Of a DNA stretch of 64,000 nucleotides, positions 8,961-20,415 are shown one piece after another (within the stretch, counting starts at the first letter, position 1; each line of letters starts with the position of its first letter). Origin of the DNA: Collinsella sp. Its GTDB lineage: Bacteria > Actinomycetota > Coriobacteriia > Coriobacteriales > Coriobacteriaceae. Under the pieces are notes generated by a model, which searched no databases, was not told the origin of the DNA, and worked only from the letters and a program-made list of their open reading frames with translations. Location of the stretch: NCBI GenBank assembly GCA_019414445.1, contig DXMA01000001.1, forward strand, positions 62,001-126,000, read 5' to 3'. Made by a program: the position numbers and the translations under genes.

Positions 8961-9607
8961 TGGCGCCTTACACCGCAGAGCGCACGGAAGGCTCTCGATT
9001 TGTGTTCTGGCCCCAGAATACAGGGCCTGATACTTACCAACTGTGGCATGGATGTAACATCTGTAGAAATCAACCCTTTTGTTGTCGACCTTTGTAAGAA
9101 AAACACTGCCATCAACTCTTTGGATGACGAAACTAGGGTGCTTGAGGGGAGCCTTTACTCCCCTCTGAGAGATGACTCATGTTTTTCGCTTGTCGTTGTG
9201 AATCCTCCGTTACTGCCGATTCCGGATGAGATTCCTTATCCCTTCGTTTGAGATGGAGGACAATCGGGTCTGGATAAAACACTTCGTATTCTTAAGGGTG
9301 GCGATACGCATTTAGAGAAAAACGGTAAATACTGCTAATAGGGGTGACGACGATGGTGCAGGGGCGACCCGCGATGCTCTCATCAATACGTCGGATACTT
9401 GGGAAATCAGGTCTAGATGCATGTATGATGATGCTGTGTGGCTATTCAATTAATCCGCGTTCCGAATGGGTGCAGGGTATAGCTGCGACATCGTATGCTT
9501 TTGACCCGGCGCGATACTCAGATATTTCTGAGGCGGTTGACGAAGTTTATACGCACTATGCCGCGCAAGGCGTTTCGGAAGTTTGCACATCTACGTTACG
9601 GGCTTAG
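8961..9607 (+). pseudogene. Decayed class I SAM-dependent methyltransferase
   Basis: The remnant reads KALDLCSGPRIQGL (motif I, with GSG changed), DVTSVEINPFVVDLCKKN, a VVVNPPLLPIPDE motif typical of HemK-like methyltransferases, and after an in-frame TGA at 9250 a GGQSGLDKTLRIL stretch. A further fragment in another frame (from 9344: GRPAMLSSIRRILGKSGL ... TLRA) looks like the C-terminal part. At least one nonsense codon and one frameshift break it, and no intact start is visible. It may be a former tailoring enzyme of the peptide cluster downstream (inference). Confidence 0.62.
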
Positions 9608-9922
9608 GTTTCTTCAAGCGAGCAGGCCGGTTGCGTTATTTCGAGCGATTTTTCTAGTCTAGACGACAAAAGGCAAAGGATTTGATGGGTATAAAACGCG
9701 GACGTTTGTGGGCGGATGCTCAAATCTATTGTGGCAATCGGGCGGTTGAAAAAGATATTTCAACCGCCCGATTGCCAGGTTCGTCGGAGGAGATGTCCGA
9801 TTCCGACTCTCTTGTAGGAAGAGCTTGAGATCGTATTGGCCCAAGGCAATCTTAAAGCAGTCTCATTGGCAAATCTTCGCTCCTGTTGTGTTGAGGTGTA
9901 AGGTATCAGTGATTGATGTTTT
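9608..9922. other. Gene-free stretch before the ABC exporter
   Basis: About 315 bp, AT-rich, with no supported gene. It holds the long perfect hairpin at 9732-9777. No strong promoter could be placed. Confidence 0.4.
9732..9777. repeat. Perfect 20-bp stem hairpin
   Basis: TGGCAATCGGGCGGTTGAAA and its exact reverse complement flank the 6-base loop AAGATA. No T-run follows on either strand, so it is not an ordinary terminator. It lies 146 bp before the exporter start. A structured leader or a miniature mobile element end are both possible. Confidence 0.6.
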
Positions 9923-11575
9923 GTGGCGGGTAGATTGGGGCCTTCCTTGATTCGATGCGTTCTCTCGAGGTTCATCAGAGCAAAAGGGGCTTTCGTCTTC
10001 ATTGCTATCACGGTGATTGGAACCGCTCTCTCCTATGCCATGCCATACGTGAACGGGAAATTCTTAGATTTTCTTCTCGGTAACCGCAGCGAAAGAGACG
10101 CCGTACTCTTCGCGCTCCTGGTTGCGTCAATAGGAGTTTTCTCCACCCTCTTTACTTATTTTGCAGGAACACTTTCCATTCGCATAACCACGAGACTTTC
10201 CTTTGGTCTTCTCAGGGAGGCCGTCTTGCGTTTTGAAAGAGACGATTACTTGGTGAGTCGGACCATCGATCCAGCCTATACAACGCAACGGATTATTTCC
10301 GACTCCAGCGTGGTCTCATCCTTCGTTTTGGCGAATTTTATCAGTGCGCCGCTGTCCATTGTAGCCATTCCCATCGTATTGCTTATCATATGGTCAATTG
10401 ATTCAACTCTCGCGGTGTTTTCCATCATTCTCCTCATCGTGTATTTCTGTGTAATTACTGGGTTGAGGAAACTTTTGTATAGGGTCACGTATGAGAAGAA
10501 AGAGGCGGACAGCGCCTTTTACGCCGCAATTGCATCGCAGCTTAATCAGATTCTCAACATTCAACTGACATCTTCGTACGGCAAGAGCGAACAAGCGCTC
10601 GACGCTGGGTTTAAGAGCTATTTTCCCAAAGTTTTGCGCTCCGGAAAGCTATCATATTCTCTGACATCGCTCGATGGTCTTTTCGCAGCGTTGTTTCAAG
10701 CGGTGATACTTGTTGTTTCCGGAGTACGAATCATTAACGGAACTATGTCAATAGGCGAGTACACTATCATCGGTACATACTTCGCGGTTCTCTTTAAGAC
10801 TTTGAAAAGTATGATGTCATTGTTCAAATCCTATCAAGATGCCAAAGCATCATGGGATAGGACGGCTATCGCGACGAGAGAAAAGGAGAGATCGGGGTGG
10901 AATCGGACCGATTTAGCTAAACTCGATGAAATAAATGACATTTCGGTATCTGATTTGGAATTCTCGGTTGCCCTTCCAGACGGATCTGTCCGAGAGGTCC
11001 TCGGCGGGTTTTCTTTCAAGTTTTCCGGTCCTGGTACATATTGCATAGTTGGGGAAAACGGAAGAGGCAAGACGTCACTTCTTTACTTGATGCTCGGGCT
11101 ATACTCATCGAAAGGCAAAGTAAAATACAACGGCGTGCCAATCGAAGAATGCGACTTGGATTACATACGTGCGAGAGAGATATCGTGCTGCCCACAGTTG
11201 TGCTTCGCGCCGGACGAAACGGTGAAAGAGCTGTTAGAGTATTTCGACACGCCCTTTTCTTCCTATCACCGGGGTGTAGATGGCCTACTTTCGCTGGAAA
11301 ACAGCGTGAAGGAGTTGCTCGGGAAACGTTGCTCCGCGCTTTCGGGCGGTGAGCTGCGCCGAGTGTACTTATGGTCGGCGATTTCACGCAAGTCGTCAGT
11401 TTTGGTACTCGACGAGCCCACGACTGGGTTAGACGCTGTAAGCCGCGCCGAGCTTGCGGCCTATGTTAAGCGCAACAAGCAAAGCCAGCTGATCATCGTT
11501 GTCTCTCACGATGACGAGATGGTCGGCGCGGTAGAAGGGGTAGTGGATTTAGGCAGCATGTACCAGGGTAAATGA
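9923..11575 (+). CDS. ABC exporter, fused membrane and ATPase domains
   Basis: 550 residues. The membrane domain has about six helices (residues 20-290). The ATPase domain follows from about residue 335: Walker A GENGRGKTS, signature LSGGE, Walker B VLVLDEPTTG and the switch His in VVSHDDE. There is no N-terminal C39 peptidase, so it would export already cleaved or leaderless peptides or another substrate. GTG start; an in-frame TGA lies six bases upstream and the ribosome site is weak, so translation may once have been coupled to the decayed gene before it. Codon use is AT-richer than the backbone. It lies convergent to the radical-SAM/precursor genes; the link to them is inferred from location. 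Confidence 0.85.
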   Translation: MAGRLGPSLIRCVLSRFIRAKGAFVFIAITVIGTALSYAMPYVNGKFLDFLLGNRSERDAVLFALLVASIGVFSTLFTYFAGTLSIRITTRLSFGLLREAVLRFERDDYLVSRTIDPAYTTQRIISDSSVVSSFVLANFISAPLSIVAIPIVLLIIWSIDSTLAVFSIILLIVYFCVITGLRKLLYRVTYEKKEADSAFYAAIASQLNQILNIQLTSSYGKSEQALDAGFKSYFPKVLRSGKLSYSLTSLDGLFAALFQAVILVVSGVRIINGTMSIGEYTIIGTYFAVLFKTLKSMMSLFKSYQDAKASWDRTAIATREKERSGWNRTDLAKLDEINDISVSDLEFSVALPDGSVREVLGGFSFKFSGPGTYCIVGENGRGKTSLLYLMLGLYSSKGKVKYNGVPIEECDLDYIRAREISCCPQLCFAPDETVKELLEYFDTPFSSYHRGVDGLLSLENSVKELLGKRCSALSGGELRRVYLWSAISRKSSVLVLDEPTTGLDAVSRAELAAYVKRNKQSQLIIVVSHDDEMVGAVEGVVDLGSMYQGK

Positions 11576-11946
11576 TGACAAGTGTAGTGCTACCCAACTG
11601 GCAGAGATAACAAAAAGGCGATGCAGATGCACGTAGCATTCAGGCGGTTCGGACTCGGTGCCTTCACGCCATCGCAACGCTTTCAGATATAGTTCTCGTT
11701 CTCTTACTAAAGGAAACTTTAGTCTACGTCATCTTGTCGAGACAGAGGTGAAGCGAAGTGTTGTCGCGACGTATCTTATTCCAGGTGGCTCAGTATCAGC
11801 GTGAGAATCGCACCAAAGTGTACTTACGATTCTCGTGTCCCACGGACAACATGAGCTGAGCATTGAGGTTCCACCCTTTGCTGCAACTACACGGGGTTGG
11901 ACGGCAATGAATATGCCGGGCCGCATACCACGCGCAGCGGGGGTCC
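11576..11946. other. Gene-free stretch after the ABC exporter
   Basis: About 370 bp. Short open frames exist on both strands but none has a ribosome site or recognisable sequence. It looks like decayed DNA joining the exporter to the IS110-like remnant. Confidence 0.4.
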
Positions 11947-12072
11947 ATGTCCCAGTATGTTGCCTACAGCAGCCTCGATGTCCACGCACACATCATCTCT
12001 GCCTTCGCGTTCAATCCATTTGCCGGAGAGTGCGAGGGTTGCCAGGCCGTAGAATTCGAGCCGAACAAATGA
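11947..12072 (+). pseudogene. IS110-like transposase N-terminal remnant
   Basis: 41 residues starting MSQYVAYSSLDVHAHIISAF and continuing through a FNPFAGE segment. This resembles the start of IS110/IS1111 transposases (Y[IV]G[IL]DVHK...T...). The frame then stops and no catalytic remainder is present. It suggests past insertion-element activity in the island. Assignment rests on the short DVH-type motif and is tentative. Confidence 0.45.
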
Positions 12073-12166
12073 AATGCGGTATCAGCGCATAGGATTAAAC
12101 TGACGATTGCTTTGCACTGAGAATACGCTTGGAAAGCCGCTATGGGTGGCGGCCCGGGTTAAATAG

Positions 12167-12211
12167 AGAAGCCCGTCCGATCACTTTCATGTGGCGAACG
12201 GTCGGGCTTCT
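12167..12211. terminator. Bidirectional hairpin ending the peptide operon
   Basis: AGAAGCCCGTCCG pairs with CGGTCGGGCTTCT (one mismatch) around a 19-base loop. It lies 65 bp beyond the stop of the last minus-strand peptide gene and would terminate that operon. Confidence 0.6.
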
Positions 12212-12275
12212 TATTCCACTTGCCAATGCTCGGCTCATATTGGAAGAAAGCTACGCTAATGTTTGCGTGACACTC

Positions 12276-12383
12276 CTATTTTCTCCGAAGAAAGAGTCGG
12301 ATAATGAAGAATAGAATTAAAAAAGGTGCCAGATATAACGCAAGTATAAAGGCTAATCCAACGAGACCTTGCAATAATGGCAT
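12276..12383 (-). CDS. Tiny hydrophobic peptide, 35 residues
   Basis: ATG at 12383 preceded by a strong GGGAGGAG ribosome site. The product begins MPLLQGLVGLAFILALYLA, is almost wholly hydrophobic to residue 28, and ends RLFLRRK. One membrane helix with a positive cytoplasmic tail is likely. It is last in the minus-strand run radical-SAM, precursor, precursor. An immunity or membrane-anchoring peptide, a toxin-like peptide or a small transport subunit are all possible; no homolog recognised. Confidence 0.6.
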   Translation of the reverse strand: MPLLQGLVGLAFILALYLAPFLILFFIIRLFLRRK

Positions 12384-12461
12384 AACTCCTCCCAGACACG
12401 AGATTTTGGTATTTGTTCCCATCTTATTCTGAATTGGACCAAATAGTTCCTAGCCACAAAA

Positions 12462-12641
12462 CTACTCGTCAACTGGATCGCACCAATCTGCTGGCAAAAC
12501 ACAGCTTGATTCTTTATCGACATAGCACCAATCCGCAACAGGGCACTCGGCGATGTCGTAAAAATTGCATATATCAACTCCAAGACAACAAGGCTCAACG
12601 GGAGGATGTTCATTTGAACCAACAGGATGGATATGCTTCAT
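12462..12641 (-). CDS. Cys-rich RiPP precursor-like peptide B (59 aa)
   Basis: ATG at 12641 with GAGGAGC six bases upstream. The short leader begins MKHIHPV, shared with peptide A. The core from residue 18 has seven cysteines (18, 19, 25, 33, 39, 47, 54) interspersed with Asp and aromatic residues. Six cysteines align with those of peptide A in a C-L-G-x-x-D-I-C-x-x-Y-D pattern, then Cys, D-x-C, Cys and D-W-C. It lies 30 bp after peptide A and in the same direction as the radical-SAM gene. A substrate of that enzyme is the natural reading (inference). It resembles the idea of clostridial Cys-rich radical-SAM bacteriocin precursors; exact family membership untested. Confidence 0.75.
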   Translation of the reverse strand: MKHIHPVGSNEHPPVEPCCLGVDICNFYDIAECPVADWCYVDKESSCVLPADWCDPVDE

Positions 12642-12671
12642 AACAGCTCCTCACCTTAATCCAATTAGAGA

Positions 12672-12875
12672 CTACGTTTGATCAATGCCACAGTGATCTA
12701 CAACGCAGATGCTGCCGCCATCCATGTTATAGTCGCAGTAATCGTATGCACCACAGCCATCTGCTTTATCATAAACAGTACAGATGTCAGTAATGCCCAA
12801 GAGGCAGTCAAAAGACATCGGCTTCACGCCTGCCTCGTCGCCACTTCCTGGATTAATCGGATGAATATGCTTCAC
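12672..12875 (-). CDS. Cys-rich RiPP precursor-like peptide A (67 aa)
   Basis: GTG at 12875, preceded by GGGAGG five bases upstream; the shared KHIHP leader begins exactly there, which decides the start. Leader MKHIHPINPGSG..., then a core with six cysteines (24, 32, 41, 47, 57, 62) and many Asp/Tyr residues. It is paralogous to peptide B but about 20% longer, with small insertions between conserved positions. It lies 170 bp after the radical-SAM stop. No proteolytic leader-cleavage motif such as GG is obvious at the leader-core junction. Confidence 0.75.
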   Translation of the reverse strand: MKHIHPINPGSGDEAGVKPMSFDCLLGITDICTVYDKADGCGAYDYCDYNMDGGSICVVDHCGIDQT

Positions 12876-12933
12876 GACTACCTCCCTTTGAGTGCAGAAA
12901 AACCTCAATATTGTGTATAACAAACCAAGATGT

Positions 12934-13017
12934 CTAGTTCACCATATTTCTAGAATGGTTTCGGCGAACGTAGCAATAAGCTTCGCAGACGGTAATCAGA
13001 AGAACGAACACCTCCAC
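12934..13017 (-). CDS. Possible 27-residue hydrophobic peptide
   Basis: Reading from a GTG at 13017 gives a peptide beginning MEVFVLLITVCEAYCYVRR and ending at 12934: a short membrane helix followed by a basic tail. It is in the same frame as, and 27 bp after, the radical-SAM stop. No ribosome site precedes the GTG, so it may be chance or the residue of a longer maturase reading frame. Confidence 0.22.
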   Translation of the reverse strand: MEVFVLLITVCEAYCYVRRNHSRNMVN

Positions 13018-13044
13018 AATGGTGACAGCAATGCGCTGAACCGC

Positions 13045-14403
13045 TTATTCCGATACAGTAGCTTCTCGTTGATTTTTCTCCTGCGAAGATGAGTGGCGGG
13101 AAATAAGGTCAAAAGCCATCTCGTAGCACATTTTTCTATATTCACATGATGCAGGGTGTAGACTCTTGGGCAAGTAGCCGTGCTCGCCTGCAGCCTCCCA
13201 GCTACAGCCCCCACCACAGAAAGACCGAGCCCAACAGTCCGTACAGTCAATTCTTTTTTCGACACCCTGACTCCAGTTTTCAATATACCTAGTTTCGTCA
13301 ATTCCGGTGACGATGTTGCCCATTTTGAATCGCATCATCCCGACAAACCTGTGACAGGGGTATACGTCCCCTTCGGGAGTCACGGAAATAAAACGCCTGC
13401 CAGCCCCGCATCCGACAAAGGCGATCCTGTTGCTCATAATCAAATCAACTGCAGTTTTCAATGTTCTAAACAAGGGCTTTTCCCCTTGATCAATCTGTTT
13501 GAGATATTGATCCGCCAAATCTATTAGGCCCGCCCTGATTTTGTTTAATGAGTGTTCGTCGAGTTTGATATTCTCATCGAATGAGCTCACGGGCGAGAAG
13601 TAAATCCTTCTGAAGCCCATCTCTTTAAACTGAAGATAGTCTTCAACAAGGTTACAGTTATTATTTGTTAAGGTCGCTCTTGCGCCGAAGGGGAACGACT
13701 CGGAAAAACGACGAACGTTTTTGTCGATATCGGAGAAAGAGCCGCCTCCCGTCTTGTACGGGTGCGATGCATCGTGCTTGCATCCTGTACCATCGAGACT
13801 AATCAGAACAGAAAACCCGTGCTCCTTGAAAGAATTCACAGCAGTGTCATTCAAAAGCGTTCCGTTGGTCGTAATAGAATAGGTAAAGTTTCTATTGGGG
13901 TATATTCTTTTTGAATAGTCGACCGTTTTCCATATCAGCGGCTCGTTAATCATGGGTTCCCCACCAAAAAAGACGATCGCAAGCGTTTCGTTTTCCGATG
14001 AACTTGCGACGAGGTAGTCGACCGCCTTGAAGGCTATCTCGTCTGTCATCAGCAGAGGAGACGTTCCATAATCTCCTTTACCGGCAAAACAGTAACTACA
14101 ACCAAGGTTGCATGCATGTGAAACGTGGAGTTCGATGGATCTAAGTTTTCGAGGCGTGTCTTTTGTTAAGAAAGTCCGCTCAGACAATCGTTGATACTCA
14201 TCAATGTCGTCTTCAAGTTCTGCTATGGTCGTTTGGTCGTAGCCTTTCGCAGCAAGTGACTTTGTTAGCAACTTCGAGTTGACCGTTCTTCCCGATGCTT
14301 CAAATATGCGAAGCGCATCTTCTGATGCTTGGTCAACCTGAAAGCAATTGCGAGTGACCTCATCGAAGCAGTAACGACGATCACTTACTGAGAAAAAATG
14401 CAT
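13045..14403 (-). CDS. Radical SAM/SPASM peptide maturase
   Basis: 452 residues from the ATG at 14403, which has GAGGAA at good spacing; a GTG at 14433 is the alternative. About residues 1-80 look like a leader-binding (RRE-like) region (YCFDEVTRNCFQVD...). The radical SAM core has the cluster motif CNLGCSYC (98, 102, 105), then FAGKGDYG, VFFGGEPM and TTNGTLL. The C-terminal SPASM region carries cysteines in VGCGAGR, DVYPCHRF, CTDCWARSFCGGGCS and CEYRKMC. Such enzymes install thioether or other crosslinks, commonly on Cys-rich peptides (established for the class). It opens the minus-strand run with the two Cys-rich peptides, its probable substrates. AT-richer codons than the backbone. Confidence 0.9.
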   Translation of the reverse strand: MHFFSVSDRRYCFDEVTRNCFQVDQASEDALRIFEASGRTVNSKLLTKSLAAKGYDQTTIAELEDDIDEYQRLSERTFLTKDTPRKLRSIELHVSHACNLGCSYCFAGKGDYGTSPLLMTDEIAFKAVDYLVASSSENETLAIVFFGGEPMINEPLIWKTVDYSKRIYPNRNFTYSITTNGTLLNDTAVNSFKEHGFSVLISLDGTGCKHDASHPYKTGGGSFSDIDKNVRRFSESFPFGARATLTNNNCNLVEDYLQFKEMGFRRIYFSPVSSFDENIKLDEHSLNKIRAGLIDLADQYLKQIDQGEKPLFRTLKTAVDLIMSNRIAFVGCGAGRRFISVTPEGDVYPCHRFVGMMRFKMGNIVTGIDETRYIENWSQGVEKRIDCTDCWARSFCGGGCSWEAAGEHGYLPKSLHPASCEYRKMCYEMAFDLISRHSSSQEKNQREATVSE

Positions 14404-14972
14404 ACGTTCCTCAATTTCATGCTGGACTGGCACTAACCTTGTTTATTGTTGCGCAGCTATAAAAAACCACCAGCGGGGATTCGGTGTGCGGCCCAATCGG
14501 ACTCCCAAAAGGTTCTATTTGAGACTGGCAAGCTTTGTGTTGTTGGCACTTCGACAGCGCTCTTTATTCCAACATGGAGCCTCGCAGTTTGAGTCGACTT
14601 GCCTCTGGAAGGTCCGATCTTAACTTGATTTAGGATGAAAACAGATTACAGGCGCGCTCCTCTAGAAAGAAAGGAAACCAATCGCCGCCTTTCACCAGGA
14701 AAGTTTTTATAGCCCACCTCGAGCAAAATGAAAGATGCGAGAGCGATTGGGGAACAACGCGAATCTCCCCTTTTGGGTGGGAGCGAGCCTTCAGCCACCG
14801 GCGAACGACTCGCCCTGGTCAGAATCTGGAAGTGGTGCCGGGCCGCTTGGGCCTCCCCGGTGACTTCGTGGGGCTTACCTGCCTGACGTCGAGGAGTACA
14901 TCCGCAAGATTCGTTCCCTATGCCGTTTGCTCTCACGCCCGCCTTAGTTCCAAGTCGGGCGAGCCGCCGCGC
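14404..14972. other. Island right end, no supported gene
   Basis: About 570 bp. It should hold the promoter of the minus-strand maturase operon. From about 14640 the DNA becomes GC-rich again; a fragment reading DVEEYIRKIRSL near 14890 may be the residue of a lost gene, but it has no start and is not identifiable. Confidence 0.4.
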
Positions 14973-15402
14973 TCATGCGACCCGTGGCGGCGACACGTCG
15001 ACGCCGCGCTCGCTGAGCACATCTTCGGTCGCGGGCGAGCACGAGGCCGCGCCGGCGCATCCGTTGGGACTGTTGCGCGTGCAAAACGGCTACGTGGTGA
15101 GCGCCCCGCGCTGGATCCAGCCGAGTGAGGAAGGCGTCGAGATCGGCGCGCTGGCAACGGGGGAGGGCGACATCACCGACGTCGGCGACGATGTCTCGGC
15201 CCGCCATGCCCATATCTGGTGCGACGATTCTGGCACATGGTTTGTCGAGGACCTGTCATCCACGAACGGCACCGTGGTGGTAAACGGGGCCACGAGCGTG
15301 TGTATTCAAGTAGAGCCCGGTCGCTCCGCCCAGCTCAACCCCGGCGACGAGCTCAAGCTCGGCGAATCCACTACCTACGCCATCCTCTTCGGTGCCCTCT
15401 AG
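14973..15402 (+). pseudogene. Truncated second copy of FHA gene 3' end
   Basis: The frame reads TSTPRSL ... EIGALATGEGDITDVGDD ... LSSTNGTVVVNG ... LGESTTYAILFGAL, matching residues about 172-312 of the FHA protein at 7719-8657 with scattered substitutions. The 5' two thirds are absent and upstream sequence is unrelated, with no ribosome site. It is a remnant produced when the island came to lie between kinase-FHA and nifJ. The FHA fold itself is complete, so a cryptic product cannot be excluded. Confidence 0.8.
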
Positions 15403-15519
15403 CCGGCAGATAGGGACGCTCCTTTTCTGCCGGCACTTGGGGACACTCCTTGGCGCGTCAGAGCCGATTGCCCGGGAACACAGGGACCATTTGGCCCTTG
15501 GCGGTCAGTCGAGGTAAAC
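14973..15519. repeat. Right direct repeat flanking accessory island
   Basis: Partner of the repeat at 8232-8775, same orientation, covering the FHA gene end, the CCGGCAG hairpin and the shared tail ending TTGGCGGTCAGTCG. Homologous exchange between the two copies would delete the island. Confidence 0.85.
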
Positions 15520-15852
15520 CTTTACCGCCCGCCTATATTTGCCGCTATTACACTTGACGGCGGGGTACAATAAACCCGCATGCGGATTTTCGTTGCGGGC
15601 GCCTCCCATCGCCGGGGCGTGCCCGGGAGCATCCGGCATGCGGCCTTTGCGGCGCTCGGTCATGTGCAAGACGGGTAGCTGGGCCTGTGGAGCGCGTGCA
15701 GCCCTCCTCGCCTCGGCATGCCTTCTCTCCACGCCATGTACCTGCTGCCAAGTCCGCCTGCCAGATGATTGGAAGCAACAGCGAAAATCCCATCACGCCA
15801 ACATCCCGGCGATCGCCGGGGCCTGTATACCTATATGAGAGGAGAGGGGTAT
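15520..15852. other. Long GC-rich leader region of nifJ
   Basis: About 330 bp upstream of the oxidoreductase. A TACAAT hexamer at 15565-15570 could be a -10 box. The rest is GC-rich with self-complementary segments around 15590-15660. No known riboswitch class recognised and no supported gene. Confidence 0.35.
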
Positions 15853-19392
<3,540 letters not shown>

Positions 19393-19503
19393 GTCTCCTA
19401 CCGCAGGATCTGAGGGCTGACCTTCGCGGACGTCCTCGGACATGAAAGAACCCCCGCTGCGCACTGAACTGCGCCCCAATTCTTGGACGGGCTAATAAGC
19501 GGC

Positions 19504-20415
19504 CTACGCCGCACATAGGGACTGATTCCGGAATTCCTCCGGGGTCAGTCCCTTCAGTTTAACCTGCCTCCTTCTCGTGTTCCAATGGATGATGTATTCG
19601 TCCAGGTCTCTCTTGAAGTCTTCGAAGCAAGGCCATTTTCTTCCGCGAAAGAACTCGTCCTTCATATGGCCGAACACCTGCTCCGTCGCGCCGTTGTCGG
19701 TGCAGTTGCCCTTCCGGGACATGCTCTGCACCACGCCGGCCTCCTCCAGCCGCTTGCATCACCCGGCCTGCTGGTACTGCCAGCCCATGTCCGAGTGCAG
19801 GACCGGCCTGGAGCCCTCGGGCATCTTGGACACGAGCTGGTCGAGCAGCTCGTGCTGCTGGGCCATGTTGGGATGCAGCGACGTGGACCAGGCGACGATC
19901 TCCTTGCTGCCGAAATCGTAGACCGGCGCGAAGTAGGCCTTGCCCCAGGGCTGCTTGAACTCGGTGACGTCGGTGCCCATCTTCTCCCACGGCCCGTCGG
20001 CGGCGAAGTCCCTGCCGATGACGTTCTCGAAGGTCTTTCCGACCTTGCCCCTGTACGAGTTGTACCTGTGGTAGTCGGTCTCGCGGCGGATCCCGCAGCT
20101 GATGCCCATCTCGCGCATCATCTTCAGCGTCGTCTTGTCGGCTATGCGCACGCCCTGCTCGGCGCGCAGGCACATGGCGATCTGCCTGTGGCCGCACCCG
20201 TTGGCGGTGCGCGAGAATATCTCGGCGGCGGCCTCCCAGAGCTCGGGCCTGGTGGGAGCCTTCGGGTGCGACAGCGCGTAGTAGTAGCTCGATCTCGCCA
20301 GACCGGCGCACTCGAGCAGGTCGGCGAGGGGGTATTGCCCTGAAAGCCCGCTCACGACCGCGGCCTTCTCGCCGTTCGAGAGCGTTTCTCCGCCTTCAGG
20401 GCGATCGATTTTTTT
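19504..20415 (-). pseudogene. IS3-type transposase orfB, interrupted by TGA
   Basis: Integrase-like part of the transposase. In frame: KKIDRPEGGETLSNGEKAAV, HTH_21-like ANGCGHRQIAMCLR, the first catalytic Asp in MGTDVTEFK, the second in LHSDMGWQYQQ, and the Glu region CTDNGATEQVFGHMKDEFF, ending LTPEEFRNQSLCAA. An in-frame TGA at 19759-19761 falls just after GWQYQQAG, before the third catalytic residue, where relatives would have a sense codon. The element is therefore probably immobile by itself unless the stop is read through. Confidence 0.82.

Noticed and set aside
8927..15402. Prophage or integrative element with integrase
   Set aside because: No integrase, portal, capsid or tRNA-end attachment site seen; only an IS110-like remnant and flanking FHA repeats.
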